From Litomosoides sigmodontis (taxonomy: Eukaryota; Nematoda; Chromadorea; Rhabditida; Onchocercidae): 64,000 bases of DNA. Position 1 is the first letter of the stretch; every line of letters starts with the position of its first letter. Made by a program: the position numbers and the translations under genes. The stretch is from assembly GCA_963070105.1 (NCBI GenBank), contig OY718805.1, forward strand, positions 4,026,001 through 4,090,000, given 5' to 3'. Shown here in pieces: positions 52,983 through 64,000 of this stretch. The notes below the pieces were generated by a model. It was given only the letters and a program-made list of their open reading frames with translations, was not told the origin of the DNA and did no database searches.

Positions 52983-55761
52983 CTGAAATGATTAATTGTT
53001 GTTAAATCAATTTGAAGAATACAATTTTCATTTTGAAATTTGAAAGAAAATTTCTTTCATTGTTCTATTGTTAATAAATACTATTGCTATTGTTATTAAT
53101 ATTACTATTTTAGAGTTATTAGAGTAGGTATGCTGATAATTTATTATTCTCAATTTGTTAGCTGAAGTTTTTTCATCGATTTCAACTTAAAGTGTTAAGT
53201 TTAAACTATTCTGTCGCATCAATGAACACAATAGTTCCCTTTCAACTTCACTGATTATAACTACCTACGAATATCATTTAAGCTCACATCCCATATTTCT
53301 CCTTCTTTTTATACACTTTATTTTTAATTTACCACTTTTAAAATTATAGCTGTGAAGTAAGAGGATTTTACTGAGTTGCCAATCGTTGCAATACGTTGAA
53401 AAAAAGCGTTGTTGATAGGTTGGTTATTTTGCTCTTTCTACTCCAAGCTAAGTGTATGATTGCTGCTCTATCATCTAAGTCTACTAAAGTACACTTAATA
53501 AACTGATATTTACCATACAGTTGTAGTTTCGAGGAAGTTTTGAGCAATATAATTGGTAGCAATTTAAAGCAATAGTCTCTCTCGCGCTTCCTCTCTCTCT
53601 CTCTCTCTCTCGCCTTATGAACTAGGAAATGAGCTTACTCTAAGCTCACATTTGTTCCGCTAACGATTAGCTGCGATAATTGCCTAGCATGAATTTGTGT
53701 AGTGTGATGAGTGAATTAAAACATTTTCGAAATGAGCGGTAATGTCACTTCGCTTGTCGCGCTTGTGTTAGAGATGATGGGAGTATGAAAGATAAAATGC
53801 AATTGTTTATTACAGCGAGTGATAAACAGTGATAGCGACATGAGTGACGTTAGCTGATGGCAGAAACGATGCTTTCACGGACGTTAATAGCGCGTGCAGC
53901 AGCGCTAATGAAATAATTATCGTGGATTGCCTACTCGCTTCCACAAGTGTTTCAATTTATTGTTAAATTTGCTCTTTCAATATCTATTTCAGTGCTTATC
54001 TCCAAGGTAGCTGTCGGTGATCGGATTGAGTTAGGCCCGTCGCACCATTCTGTTGTTGGCCTTTTCGAAATGCCACACATCAATACACATCACGTCTCTC
54101 TAGGCCTCTTTTTAACTACAACATATTATTCGCTTTTCAAATGGCTTTCCATAAGCCTCAGCTAACCAATAAGCTTAACCATTAGCTTCATAGAGCATAA
54201 TATGTGAAGCGAACTCCTGAAGATTAGGTGTTGAAAGGAATCATGAAAATATTGAAAAAGAGTAGCGAAGCGGCAAAAGCGACGATCGCTTTCTTCCTGA
54301 TCGCTTCAAAGAAGTATCCTGTCATACTCTTTCTGTGGCCTTCTCCCTCCCTCTCCTCTTTCTACTAATATCTTATCATGAAATTCCCTGGACAAAAGGT
54401 TTAGTCCTTCCTGCTCTCAATAACCTATGACAACTTCTATTCCTTCTTCTTATTATCATTCCTAGCTACCGTATCCACATCTGTCTCATCATCACCATCA
54501 TCAATATTTAAAAGCGAGTAAACAGCAATTACGAATTCAGCTATCATAAAAAGTTTGCAGTAAATATTCACAATTTTTATTGCAAAATTTTATTTTAATT
54601 TGAAAATTAACAGCTAATCAAATCGGGGAAGGTAAGTGCTACTGTAGACTGAGATAATCATCATTTAAAACTGTTCGGTTAGAATCGAACCGAGCCGAGC
54701 AACTACATAACTAATACGATGGATGAATTACCATTGACGTTCGGCACATATCAATTCAATCCTTTTTTTTCCATTTGAAAATTTGACAATCTATTTTTTC
54801 CAATAGTTTTATTTCATTTTCTAAAAAAAAGTTAAAAGAAACAAAAACGAAGTTATTTAAATTATTTTGCTTACAGTCCATCGTTATGAATAATTCTTTT
54901 TTTTTGAATTTTAGTTAAATGCTATAAGGATACTCAATTAATGACTGATTTTGCAAACAAAGAGATTAAATTGCAGCAAGCAGATTTTACGTCAGTTTTA
55001 CGTGTTATCCACCTATTATTGAGTTATCCGATCTATCTAACAGTGATCAGTGTGTATTACACGCAGAAGTTATGCAATGCTAGGTTATTCCAAAGTGTTA
55101 GCAGAATGCTTTAACTCGAAATTCCTTAGCTTCGATTGTGCCTCTTCCCGGCTAATTCATTTTTGAAACTACTACACTATGAATTTTAAATATGAGTGAA
55201 ATGCAAAATCGATCGATTTAGGCTATTCGATTTATTGGAAAATTAAATTTTCCAAGTGGATAAAGGATAGCTGAACATGCATATATGGATGTTTTTAGGA
55301 AATAAGGATGCAATTATAGGTTTTGGTAAAAGTTGATAAAATGGAAAATTTTTTCTTAGACCATAATGCATGCTAAGTGAGACGAATGCAATGTTTGCTG
55401 GAGACTCACTTGAATAAGACATCACTACTGAATTACAGTTCTCTTTATTAATTACCGTCTTTTTTTTCAATATTAGTGAATGCATTAGTCGTAAAAGTAA
55501 TTTGAAAAATATAACTAATTGGAAGAAATGAATGAAAGCGATAATTCCTCCACACGCATTCACTCAATTCTGTTAAGTGAAGAGGAAATTTTTTTTTCGT
55601 TGTTATTTGATGAAATGGTGAATGGCACAGGAAGAGGATGGATCATAGATGCGGACGGACGGACGGTCATTTCAGTAAGCAGTAGTATTATAATAATTTA
55701 TGCATGTTAATATATCATAACAATAGCAAAATATGGGTTCGTTCCCAAATGAGTACGGAAC

Positions 55762-55800
<39 letters not shown>

Positions 55801-56595
55801 AAGAAAGGGGGAAGGAAGCTATGGATATTCCTTCCTTTCAACCCATCGTCGAATGATCAGCACACGGAATGCGGAATGAAATCCAAAAACGGCGTGGGTG
55901 GCAAACAGCTGCTATGTTACACATTCCATTACTGATTATGAGACATTTCGTCTTTCTTTTTTTTTTTGCATTTCCGTAGGCAATTGTGAACATATGGAAT
56001 GGTAGGAAATTTGCATAATCAATTTAAGGCTATCGCTGGGAGTAGCTAATTATGAGCACCGTAATTAGTTTAGATAATGTGTGCTGAAAGTGTTATGAGA
56101 GAAGAAGCTTTCGAATGGATCACCGAGCACAGCAGCAGCAGCAGCAAAAAGAGCTTTGATGTGTAATGACACGGTAGCAGATTTACTAGAAATTTAAAAT
56201 TTTCACGTTGTTTAGGCTGAAATGCAATTGGACAAACTAATGTAACAACGAGGGATGTGTAGAGAGAATTAAACTATTGTTCGGTGCTATGGCATTTACG
56301 TTAACTAAAACACATTTGCATTTGTTGATTTCACTAAAATGCTGGGTAAAACTAGTTGCACAATTCAGAATTGCTGCTAAGAAGGGTGTTAGGGCGCAGA
56401 TGCATTCCAGAATAACTGTTTACACTTGCTTGCTAGCTCGATTCGATCGTTCATTTCAAGAATGCGATCACAGAAAGATCTATTCAGATGTTAGAGGTGC
56501 TTCCAATGGAGGAAACAAGAACTAATAGGTAGAGGCGAAAACGTTTGCTGAAAATTCTGCAATTTGAAATTGTTATGACCTAAAAAGATAATAAC

Positions 56596-56731
56596 CTTGT
56601 CAAGTACACCAATCAGTAAGCCAGGCTCAAGTTTCCCTCTTGTCCATAATGAGCTCGTGTGATCGTCATTTTGCCGAACTTCTACTAGTCGCAGGAAGTT
56701 CGCATCCAAACTCATTTCTCCACAATTCCTG
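56596..56731 (-). CDS. egl-43: Candidate PR-domain exon of the EGL-43 long isoform
   Basis: The exon encodes about 45 residues, including FLRLVEVRQNDDHTSSLWTR then GKLEPGLLIGVLDK. This lines up with the start of the PRDM3/16 PR domain, FELRES......GLGIWTKRKIEVGEKFGPYV. The donor GACAAG|GTTATT leaves phase 0. The acceptor is TTTTAAG|C or CAG|G, both incoming phase 2. Together with REIEVNERLIA at the start of the 51129-50666 exon (like DIAPGEELLLF) it would frame a divergent PR domain. The homology is modest and the connecting exons are not fully resolved. Confidence 0.55.
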
Positions 56732-57678
56732 CTTAAAAGTAAATTCGTCATCAAAAGAATGCGATGAAATTTATAAAATTAGCATAGCAAAAAACCTGGC
56801 GAAATCCAAAAATGTTAAAAATCTGTTCTTTCTTTGAATTCTTTAAATTCAAAAATTACAAGCGAATTGAATTGAACATTGGGAAATTTATAAAATTGCT
56901 TGATTCCTACGGTTACTAGCTTTAAATTTTTTCACCGGAATTTTGTGAAATGAATGAATCATTGCAGGACTAAGAAATTTGACGCGTTTTCTAAGATGAT
57001 ACATTAAGAGAGTTAAGTTGAATAAATTAAATGAGAAGAAATAACAAATGAATTTAATACAATTAAAATAGAGCACTGATAAGACATCAAGGGATGAGAT
57101 TAGAAAAATATCCCTTGGAAATATCGATGATTAGGTAATTTGAAAGTTAAGCGATAAGATGACAACTGACTACCACTCCTGGACAACTGAAGGTATTAAT
57201 CAAAACATGCTAAGGCAAAAGTAGTTTTTTTGAAAAATTGTTAAATCTAGACTTTCAACTATGTAAGCTGTGAGGTGTGACCTTGTGACCTATTGAAATG
57301 TGGCACTGTAAATGAATGAGTGATGAGATAGCACGGTGGTATACTGTAAGTTGTGGGATGAGAAATAGATAGAGAAAGAATGATGAGACGTGAGGAGAGG
57401 CAATCACGACTGGCTGATGATGGCGCAGTTGGAGTGACTGACACTCATCCATCTTAGGCGCAAGCAGGTAGGTGAGGAAGAGGCGGAGGCGGAAAGGGAA
57501 CAGTGAGCCTGCTACCTCTCATCTGCCCAACTCCGCCTGCGGCCAGGATGAATGCTGCTGCTGTCATCGTCGATGAAGGAAGAGGAGGAAGAAGAAGGAT
57601 TGCGCAGCAGCTTCTTCCTTTTTCCTTCCTTACATCACGACAATCAACGCTTCCGGTAAGTTACTTTCATCCCTTCAC

Positions 57679-58733
57679 TTCCTTCCTTCCTTCCTTCCTT
57701 CCTTCCTTCCTTCCTTCCTTCCTTCCTTCCTTCCTTCCTTCCTTCCTTCCTTCCTTCCTTCCTTCCTTCCTTCCTTCCTTCCTTCCTTCCTTCCTTCCTT
57801 CCTTCCTTCCTTCCTTCCTTCCTTCCTTCCTTCCTTCCTTCCTTCCTTCCTTCCTTCCTTCCTTCCTTCCTTCCTTCCTTCCTTCCTTCCTTCCTTCCTT
57901 CCTTCCTTCCTTCCTTCCTTCCTTCCTTCCTTCCTTCCTTCCTTCCTTCCTTCCTTCCTTCCTTCCTTCCTTCCTTCCTTCCTTCCTTCCTTCCTTCCTT
58001 CCTTCCTTCCTTCCTTCCTTCCTTCCTTCCTTCCTTCCTTCCTTCCTTCCTTCCTTCCTTCCTTCCTTCCTTCCTTCCTTCCTTCCTTCCTTCCTTCCTT
58101 CCTTCCTTCCTTCCTTCCTTCCTTCCTTCCTTCCTTCCTTCCTTCCTTCCTTCCTTCCTTCCTTCCTTCCTTCCTTCCTTCCTTCCTTCCTTCCTTCCTT
58201 CCTTCCTTCCTTCCTTCCTTCCCTCCTTCCTTCCTTCCTTCCTTCCTTCCTTCCTTCCTTCCTTCCTTCCTTCCTTCCTTCCTTCCTTCCTTCCTTCCTT
58301 CCTTCCTTCCTTCCTTCCTTCCTTCCTTCCTTCCTTCCTTCCTTCCTTCCTTCCTTCCTTCCTTCCTTCCTTCCTTCCTTCCTTCCTTCCTTCCTTCCTT
58401 CCTTCCTTCCTTCCTTCCTTCCTTCCTTCCTTCCTTCCTTCCTTCCTTCCTTCCTTCCTTCCTTCCTTCCTTCCTTCCTTCCTTCCTTCCTTCCTTCCTT
58501 CCTTCCTTCCTTCCTTCCTTCCTTCCTTCCTTCCTTCCTTCCTTCCTTCCTTCCTTCCTTCCTTCCTTCCTTCCTTCCTTCCTTCCTTCCTTCCCTCCTT
58601 CCTTCCTTCCTTCCTTCCTTCCTTCCTTCCTTCCTTCCCTCCTTTCTTCCTTCCTTCCTTCCTTCCTTCCTTCCTTCCTTCCTTCCTTCCTTCCTTCCTT
58701 CCTTCCTTCCTTCCTTCCTTCCTTCCTTCCTTC

Positions 58734-58763
<30 letters not shown>
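57679..58763. repeat. (TTCC)n array with a (TTAC)n edge
   Basis: About 1056 bp of nearly perfect TTCC (some 264 units), with single-base variants near 58221, 58595 and 58637-58645, then (TTAC)n from 58735 to 58763. The 472-codon reading frame across it (Leu-Pro-Ser-Phe repeated) arises because three 4-base units make four codons; it is not a gene. Confidence 0.97.
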
Positions 58764-58764
<1 letters not shown>

Positions 58765-59970
58765 CTTTCTTTCTCATTCATTCTTTATGACTTCGTTAAG
58801 GCTGTGTGCGTGCATGCGTGTTCGGAGGGTTGGCTGGCTGCATAGCGGCATCTCTCTCTCCCTCTCCTTGTTTCCCTCTCTCTCATTATGGACTACGGTA
58901 TTTGTGACGTTTAAATGTTGAAATTGATGGAGGAGAAAATGATGTTGAAAAGTAATCCAAACAAGCTTCAGCAAAAGCGAAGTGCTCTTTTCAGCAATCA
59001 AATTATCTTCTCTTAAACAGTTCTTTTTTCCTCTTCCTCTTCCCCTCGTCATACTTTGCTGCAAGTGTGCGCCGATGCTATCAGTGCCACGTTGATAGAG
59101 TGACAGTGTGACGTCACTTTCAATGATAATGAAAAATATCAGTGACAAAAGAAATTAGTAGATAGTCAACTGTTTTATTTCTCATCATCTTAATAGATGA
59201 TGACGGAAAATTTAGGCGTGTAGTATTATCAAAATCGGCCATTTTATTGTTTTATATGAAAGATTTTTAGCGTAAAGAGAGAGAGAGAGATAGAGAGGGA
59301 GAGAGGGAGACAAGGATTTTTCACTAATCCTAAAGCGAATAATTTCCGCCAGTTTGAGGAAAAAAAAAAAAGAAGCGAAATTTATCCATATTTGTTCATC
59401 TATCTTCAAATGGCTAACTGAAGAAGAACTTCCTGCAAAGTGCTTGGTGCTCTTTTTTCGTTTCTAAAAAACTAACTCTTTCATATTTTGCCACCCTCAT
59501 ATTAGCAGGTTCTTGATAGTACAGACTAAATGACGCATATCTAATCGAGATTACTTTTTGCACAATAAGCTAATAGCTTTATGCACGTGTTGAAAAGTTG
59601 AAATGATTAACTTCAGGTGATGAAATAAGCTGATCAGGTGTGCAATGTTCATCAATAATATAGGTGGAGAGTAGAGTGATGATGTAATAGTGTGGATGAC
59701 TCCTAAAACAATCCTCAGATTAAAGCTTAACGACAGGCTAATTCAGTTAGTGAAAGCTGGGGAGCAGCTTAGTGTGTGCACCTATAATTGAGTTGATTTG
59801 ATTGAAAGCTAAAATGCTGCTTCAATGCCGTATCGTAGTGCCTACCTGCTGGCAATGTGATGAATTTTTCATAAAACGATCAGCGTCACTCTCAATGCAC
59901 ATCGCCTTCGTACATTTATCCTCTATCCTGAATTACTTACTATTTGATGTGCCATCAAAATTCTAATTAA

Positions 59971-60006
<36 letters not shown>

Positions 60007-61013
60007 TGCTCAATTTACCAATCTCTTCCATCTATCAATCGCTTTCGTCTCTTTTCCCTCATTTATCGTCCTTGTCATTAATTTGATTTAAAATTTTTCA
60101 TCCAATTGGATGAAAATTAGATAGAAATTCTTCTCAGGTGAATTCTGAAGATCAAATAATGTCACGTAGGTTGGGAATAGAAAAAGGAATGATGAATCTT
60201 ATCTCAAAATTTGTTCGTCGTTCACGCATTCCTTCTTCATGAAAGATTTTGGGTGCAATGAGTAGCTTCAAGTATTGAAATGTATTCAAATTACAATTTA
60301 TATTTTTTAGGAAAAATAGAAGTGTTGTTTTGTGTGGTAGTGAAGTAGCAAAAATTGAATGCGTCAAGCAGTGAATTCTTTTAAGCGGAAAGTTTCATCT
60401 TTTTAATTAATAAAAATGAGTGGAATTTGTTATCGGTGAATTAAGTGATCGGTTCCTTCTTCCTCGTGTAATTCATTTGGAAAGCTTTCGTTCAATAAGC
60501 TAATAATTGAAAAAAAAATATTATTTAACTTGTCGAATGTTTAAGGGAACAGCAAAATGCCTTCATTGATCATTTACTTTTATCCAAAAAAAGGAAAAGA
60601 AAGTAAAATTAAAAAAGAGAAGGAAATTTTCCGTTATTTTGTAGGAAACGTATGAGAAGACACACTTCCGCGGCACATCTCGTGTTTTGTGGGAAGATGT
60701 ATGTTGCAATGGCAAATGGAAATGTTTAAATTTCATACTTCATACTATCATTAGGATTAGAGATAACAGACAGAGGGAGAGAGAGAGAGAAAGTAGAGAA
60801 GTATAAACAAGTAAAGTTACTGTTAAATTTTTCATTGCTATTATTGTCATCTTTTTGTCATCCATTCAATTGTCGCACAGTGTTGTAATTTATTTACATA
60901 AATTTCCACCACCTAATAAATCTCTCTCGTCTACACCCAGGTTGGAGATACTTTTCTTTCCTCCCATTGTTAATTGTGAAATGTACTCGTTCTGAAGATG
61001 AATAAGCCTTATG

Positions 61014-61046
<33 letters not shown>

Positions 61047-62527
61047 TACATACATTTCAATGGGAAATAAATGGTCGAAATGATTGACTGACCGACAAAC
61101 TGACTGGATAGCATCGGTGAAATATGAAGAAAAATTGAGCAATGAGTGAAATGAATGGGATGGGAGGATGGAAAGTTTATGCTAACAAATGATGAATTTA
61201 TTAATAGATTGGATGAATTGTGTTGATTGTGAAAAACTAATTCATTTTTTTCAATTTTGTATTAATTGGTGGAATTGAAATTTTAGCATCGATACGTTCA
61301 GCGCTAAGTTCAACTATTTTTTTTTCTTAGCCATCTATTGATGACAGTGAACTTTGGAGCGTTTGAAAAGTTTCGAGTGGCAACTTATTGTGATTGTAAA
61401 TGATAGGTTGGATTTCGAATTAATTAATTTGTTATGCAATGGAAATAAGAGTGATTAATGAGACGTGGCTATAATTAACATATTGCTAAAGGCTTAAACA
61501 TTTTTCATTAAGTACTTCTTATTAATCAGCTGAGCTGGCGTTTTCAGGCATGAAGAAGTATTGCTACATGAAACTTCACCATCAAATCTTAATTTATCTC
61601 AGTAATAACTACATACTTGCAAACCCGTTGGAATAATTTGTCATGAAATGCAAATGCCGCATTGTTAAGTTAGGTTACATTACGACAGTGGAGCAAGTCA
61701 TATATCCTAAACACAAGTTGTTGTTGATAAGAAGCCATGAAATGATTCCAGGGCTTGCACTATCGGAGAAAGGCAAGACTGAAAGTGCTACATCGAAGAG
61801 CTAGGCACTTGTCCTCTCCATTTTCAAGCATCAGATGAGACTAATCCTCTCCACACATTTCGAAATAAATAAATCAACAAAACATTGAAGTGGCTTAAAC
61901 CAATGAAGTTCGAATTTTGGCACTATCCTCCGTGTGCAAGGTAATGATGCAAATGTCGCTGTTTACATACCTTGCTTTTGTTTCCTCCTCTAGCATAAGC
62001 AAACATATCATGCTGTTTTCCGCACCTTTTTTACGATTTACTTAATCCAAATCACTCTCCACTCTCTGTGGTCAATACTTTAGGATTAGTGTTGTGTTAC
62101 ACTTACGGACACTTCATCGAAGTGGACAGGCGAAACAAAGAAGGGAAACGGTGGGTGATGTGAACGGGTGGATGGCACGTGTTGTTGAAGTGGCTCAAGC
62201 CGTTTAAATCATCACTTGTCGCTGAATCTTTAAGTGTATTTATTTATCTCTCTACCTATCCATTGATCTATCATCCATTCGTATATACCTTTATATAGCT
62301 GTGTATAGAGAGAGAGAAAGAGAGAGGGCGAGAGAGAAACAAGAGGAAAAAAATACTCGACGTTTGATGTGCCGGTCCTCTCGAAATGTTCAGGTTTCAA
62401 ACGAGCAAACTCCACACTTCTGAAGTTGATTGTTATTCAGTCAACATTTCAAATAATCACTGCAATGCAGCGAGTAGTTTGTTGACACAAAAATTTCCAA
62501 TTAATACAAATAAAAATGACATCTTAC

Positions 62528-62535
62528 CGGGCCAT
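62528..62535 (-). CDS. egl-43: Possible first coding exon of the EGL-43 long isoform
   Basis: In a short GC-rich patch, ATGGCCCG|GTAAGA gives Met-Ala plus two bases, phase 2, which matches the incoming phase of the PR exon at 56731. The evidence is only the donor, the phase and the base composition. Confidence 0.25.
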
Positions 62536-64000
62536 GTCCACGGCACGGTGCGTCAATTTTAAAATACTTAATCTCCGAAGATTTAGTTAAAAGTAATTAT
62601 ATCAAAAGTGCTATAATTACCTTAATTACTTTAGTGATTGAAATGATTATAGCACTGATTACATCTGAGTGACTCCAAGTTAACGGCAATCAGTTAAGAT
62701 TGCAAACTGTCGTCTTCATTCTTGTCAACGATTGCTTCTTGACATTTTATCATTCACGGATAAAAAATTTCGGAATATTTCGCTCACATCTATCCAACGG
62801 ATCCAATTACGTAATTTGTGGATTTACAAATCAGTCTAATTAAAATAAGGGAAAAAAATCACACTCAATTGTAGAAGCGAGAAAAATGCCCGTCGATTTG
62901 TTCGGACAAAATTTGATTAGTTTTCGATAATGATGACCTTAATGAACACTTCAGTCAACCTGTGATTTTTTGATATGCTTTTCGATAGCGACATTATCTA
63001 CAAACTCTGCTCAGCATGAATACTGAATTGTCCCATCATCAACGTGACTTGATTCAACAAGTTGGAAGCACTATCTAATCACTCCAAAGCAGCAATAAAA
63101 AGTGGAAATATGGCTCCCAATAACCTATTACCTAAACATTAAGAAAACCTGATCGAGCATCAAACCTAACCTGACGATCAATGTACATACAAAGAAAATT
63201 CCCTGAAGCTATCATGATTCCTAAGGCTAAGTTTAAAAATGCACTTACGTGGAATGCAGAAACAACTTTAGTACGTTTATAATTTAACAAGCAACACATG
63301 TAGAAGCTGTGCGAAAAATGAAGTCACCGTTTTAATGTTTAAAAGAAAAACAAGCATTATTTTTTGATGAACCCGACTAACGAAAAAGCTAGAAAGCTTG
63401 TATTAAAACATGATTTTCTGAACAAAGTTTCAACATAATAAAATCAAAAGATTATAAACAATAAAATTCAAAAAAAAACTTTAAATCGAGAAGTTATGTA
63501 ACGAGTAATGGATAGATGAAAATAAAAATTGTGCAGATGCATTAGTAACTAGTAATCTGCGGACAGTGAACACCATAAGACATGAAGATCTAGAAAACAA
63601 CAAGAAAGACAGCAAACTAACAAGATACATCAGTATATTGAACAATTATTCGAAAATGAAGATACATTAACCTATCGATTCCTCCTTTAAAAAGGATAAA
63701 AAAGTGTTTGATTAGATTACAAAGGAATATCTTTTAAATCAACAGGGTCTACGGTTGTCTTCTCACAGTCAAACCCTATTATAGGTACAAAAACTACTTT
63801 TTCATCCAAAATAAGTACTTTCTTAGCATCCGAAAATCACATACAAAATGTTATCGACATGTAGCTAAAATTGTTTATGTTAATCTACCAAATCTCGACA
63901 TGTGTGAAAACTATCACTTCTATGACTTCCAAGAGAGAGAAAAGAGTGCGTTCGCCTGTGTTTGTCTCTCATAATCTTTCCCAGTTCAACCGATGTTTGA

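Larger units (their letters stand above)
52000..64000. other. Repeat-rich 5' region of EGL-43
   Basis: Apart from the candidate exons at 52.9, 56.6 and 62.5 kb no gene was recognised. Dinucleotide tracts of CT/AG type lie near 52183-52212, 53577-53611, 55766-55796, 59278-59308, 59974-60001 and 62308-62338, and an (AC)n/(ATAC)n tract at 61016-61054. An inverted repeat TCGGTTagaatcgAACCGA lies near 54676. The region is probably long introns and regulatory DNA. Confidence 0.45.

Noticed and set aside
54670..54705. Inverted repeat suggesting a tRNA or hairpin RNA
   Set aside because: The arms TCGGTT/AACCGA form a short hairpin only; there is no cloverleaf and no A/B box arrangement.
57503..58921. 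472-codon Leu-Pro-Ser-Phe repeat ORF
   Set aside because: Produced by the 4-base TTCC period; only the short GC-rich segment before it deserves attention.
58774..59148. 124-codon minus ORF beside the TTCC array
   Set aside because: Low-complexity Glu/Arg stretches from GA repeats, no splice context and no homology.

Overview
The window reads as nuclear DNA of a nematode, most likely a clade III (spirurid or filarial-type) worm. It is AT-rich, its genes are split into many short exons, and several start codons sit at or just behind a 3' splice acceptor, as expected for spliced-leader trans-splicing. The protein families match nematode genes (sarcoglycan SGN-1, EGL-43, anillin, a nematode-style F1Fo ATP synthase subunit f). 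Species cannot be fixed from sequence alone. No transposon, CRISPR array, rRNA or convincing tRNA was seen.

Layout: 1-2074 (-) 5' part of a gamma/delta sarcoglycan; 5045-7011 (+) rRNA dimethyltransferase DIMT1; 7175-13798 (-) RNase H1 with four hybrid-binding domains and a 1.5 kb TTA-type satellite in one intron; 17045-18429 (-) ESCRT-III subunit CHMP3/VPS24; 20245-21135 (+) MSS4/RABIF; 21592-23207 (-) a minimal matrix metalloproteinase; 23880-25667 (-) an orphan single-pass membrane protein in seven exons; 27924-38245 (+) anillin in 31 exons; 38956-39920 (+) ATP synthase subunit f; 40611-41699 (+) thymidylate kinase; 42140-42679 (-) an unrecognised intronless ORF; 43093 to at least 51837 (-) the MECOM/PRDM3-type zinc-finger factor EGL-43, with probable PR-domain exons of a long isoform at 51.8-56.7 kb and a possible first exon at 62.5 kb. 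The rest of 52-64 kb is repeat-rich non-coding DNA, including a 1.06 kb (TTCC)n array.

Exon models were built by hand from homology, splice sites and reading-phase continuity. For each complete model the phases of all exons agree and the total length is a multiple of three. The window is mainly a run of conserved housekeeping and cytoskeletal genes, not one pathway. The most unusual features are the four-domain RNase H1, the propeptide-poor metalloproteinase, the orphan membrane protein, the run of symmetric exons in anillin, the repeat-encoded tracts of EGL-43, and several GC-AG introns. I found no clear multi-gene system of a new kind.
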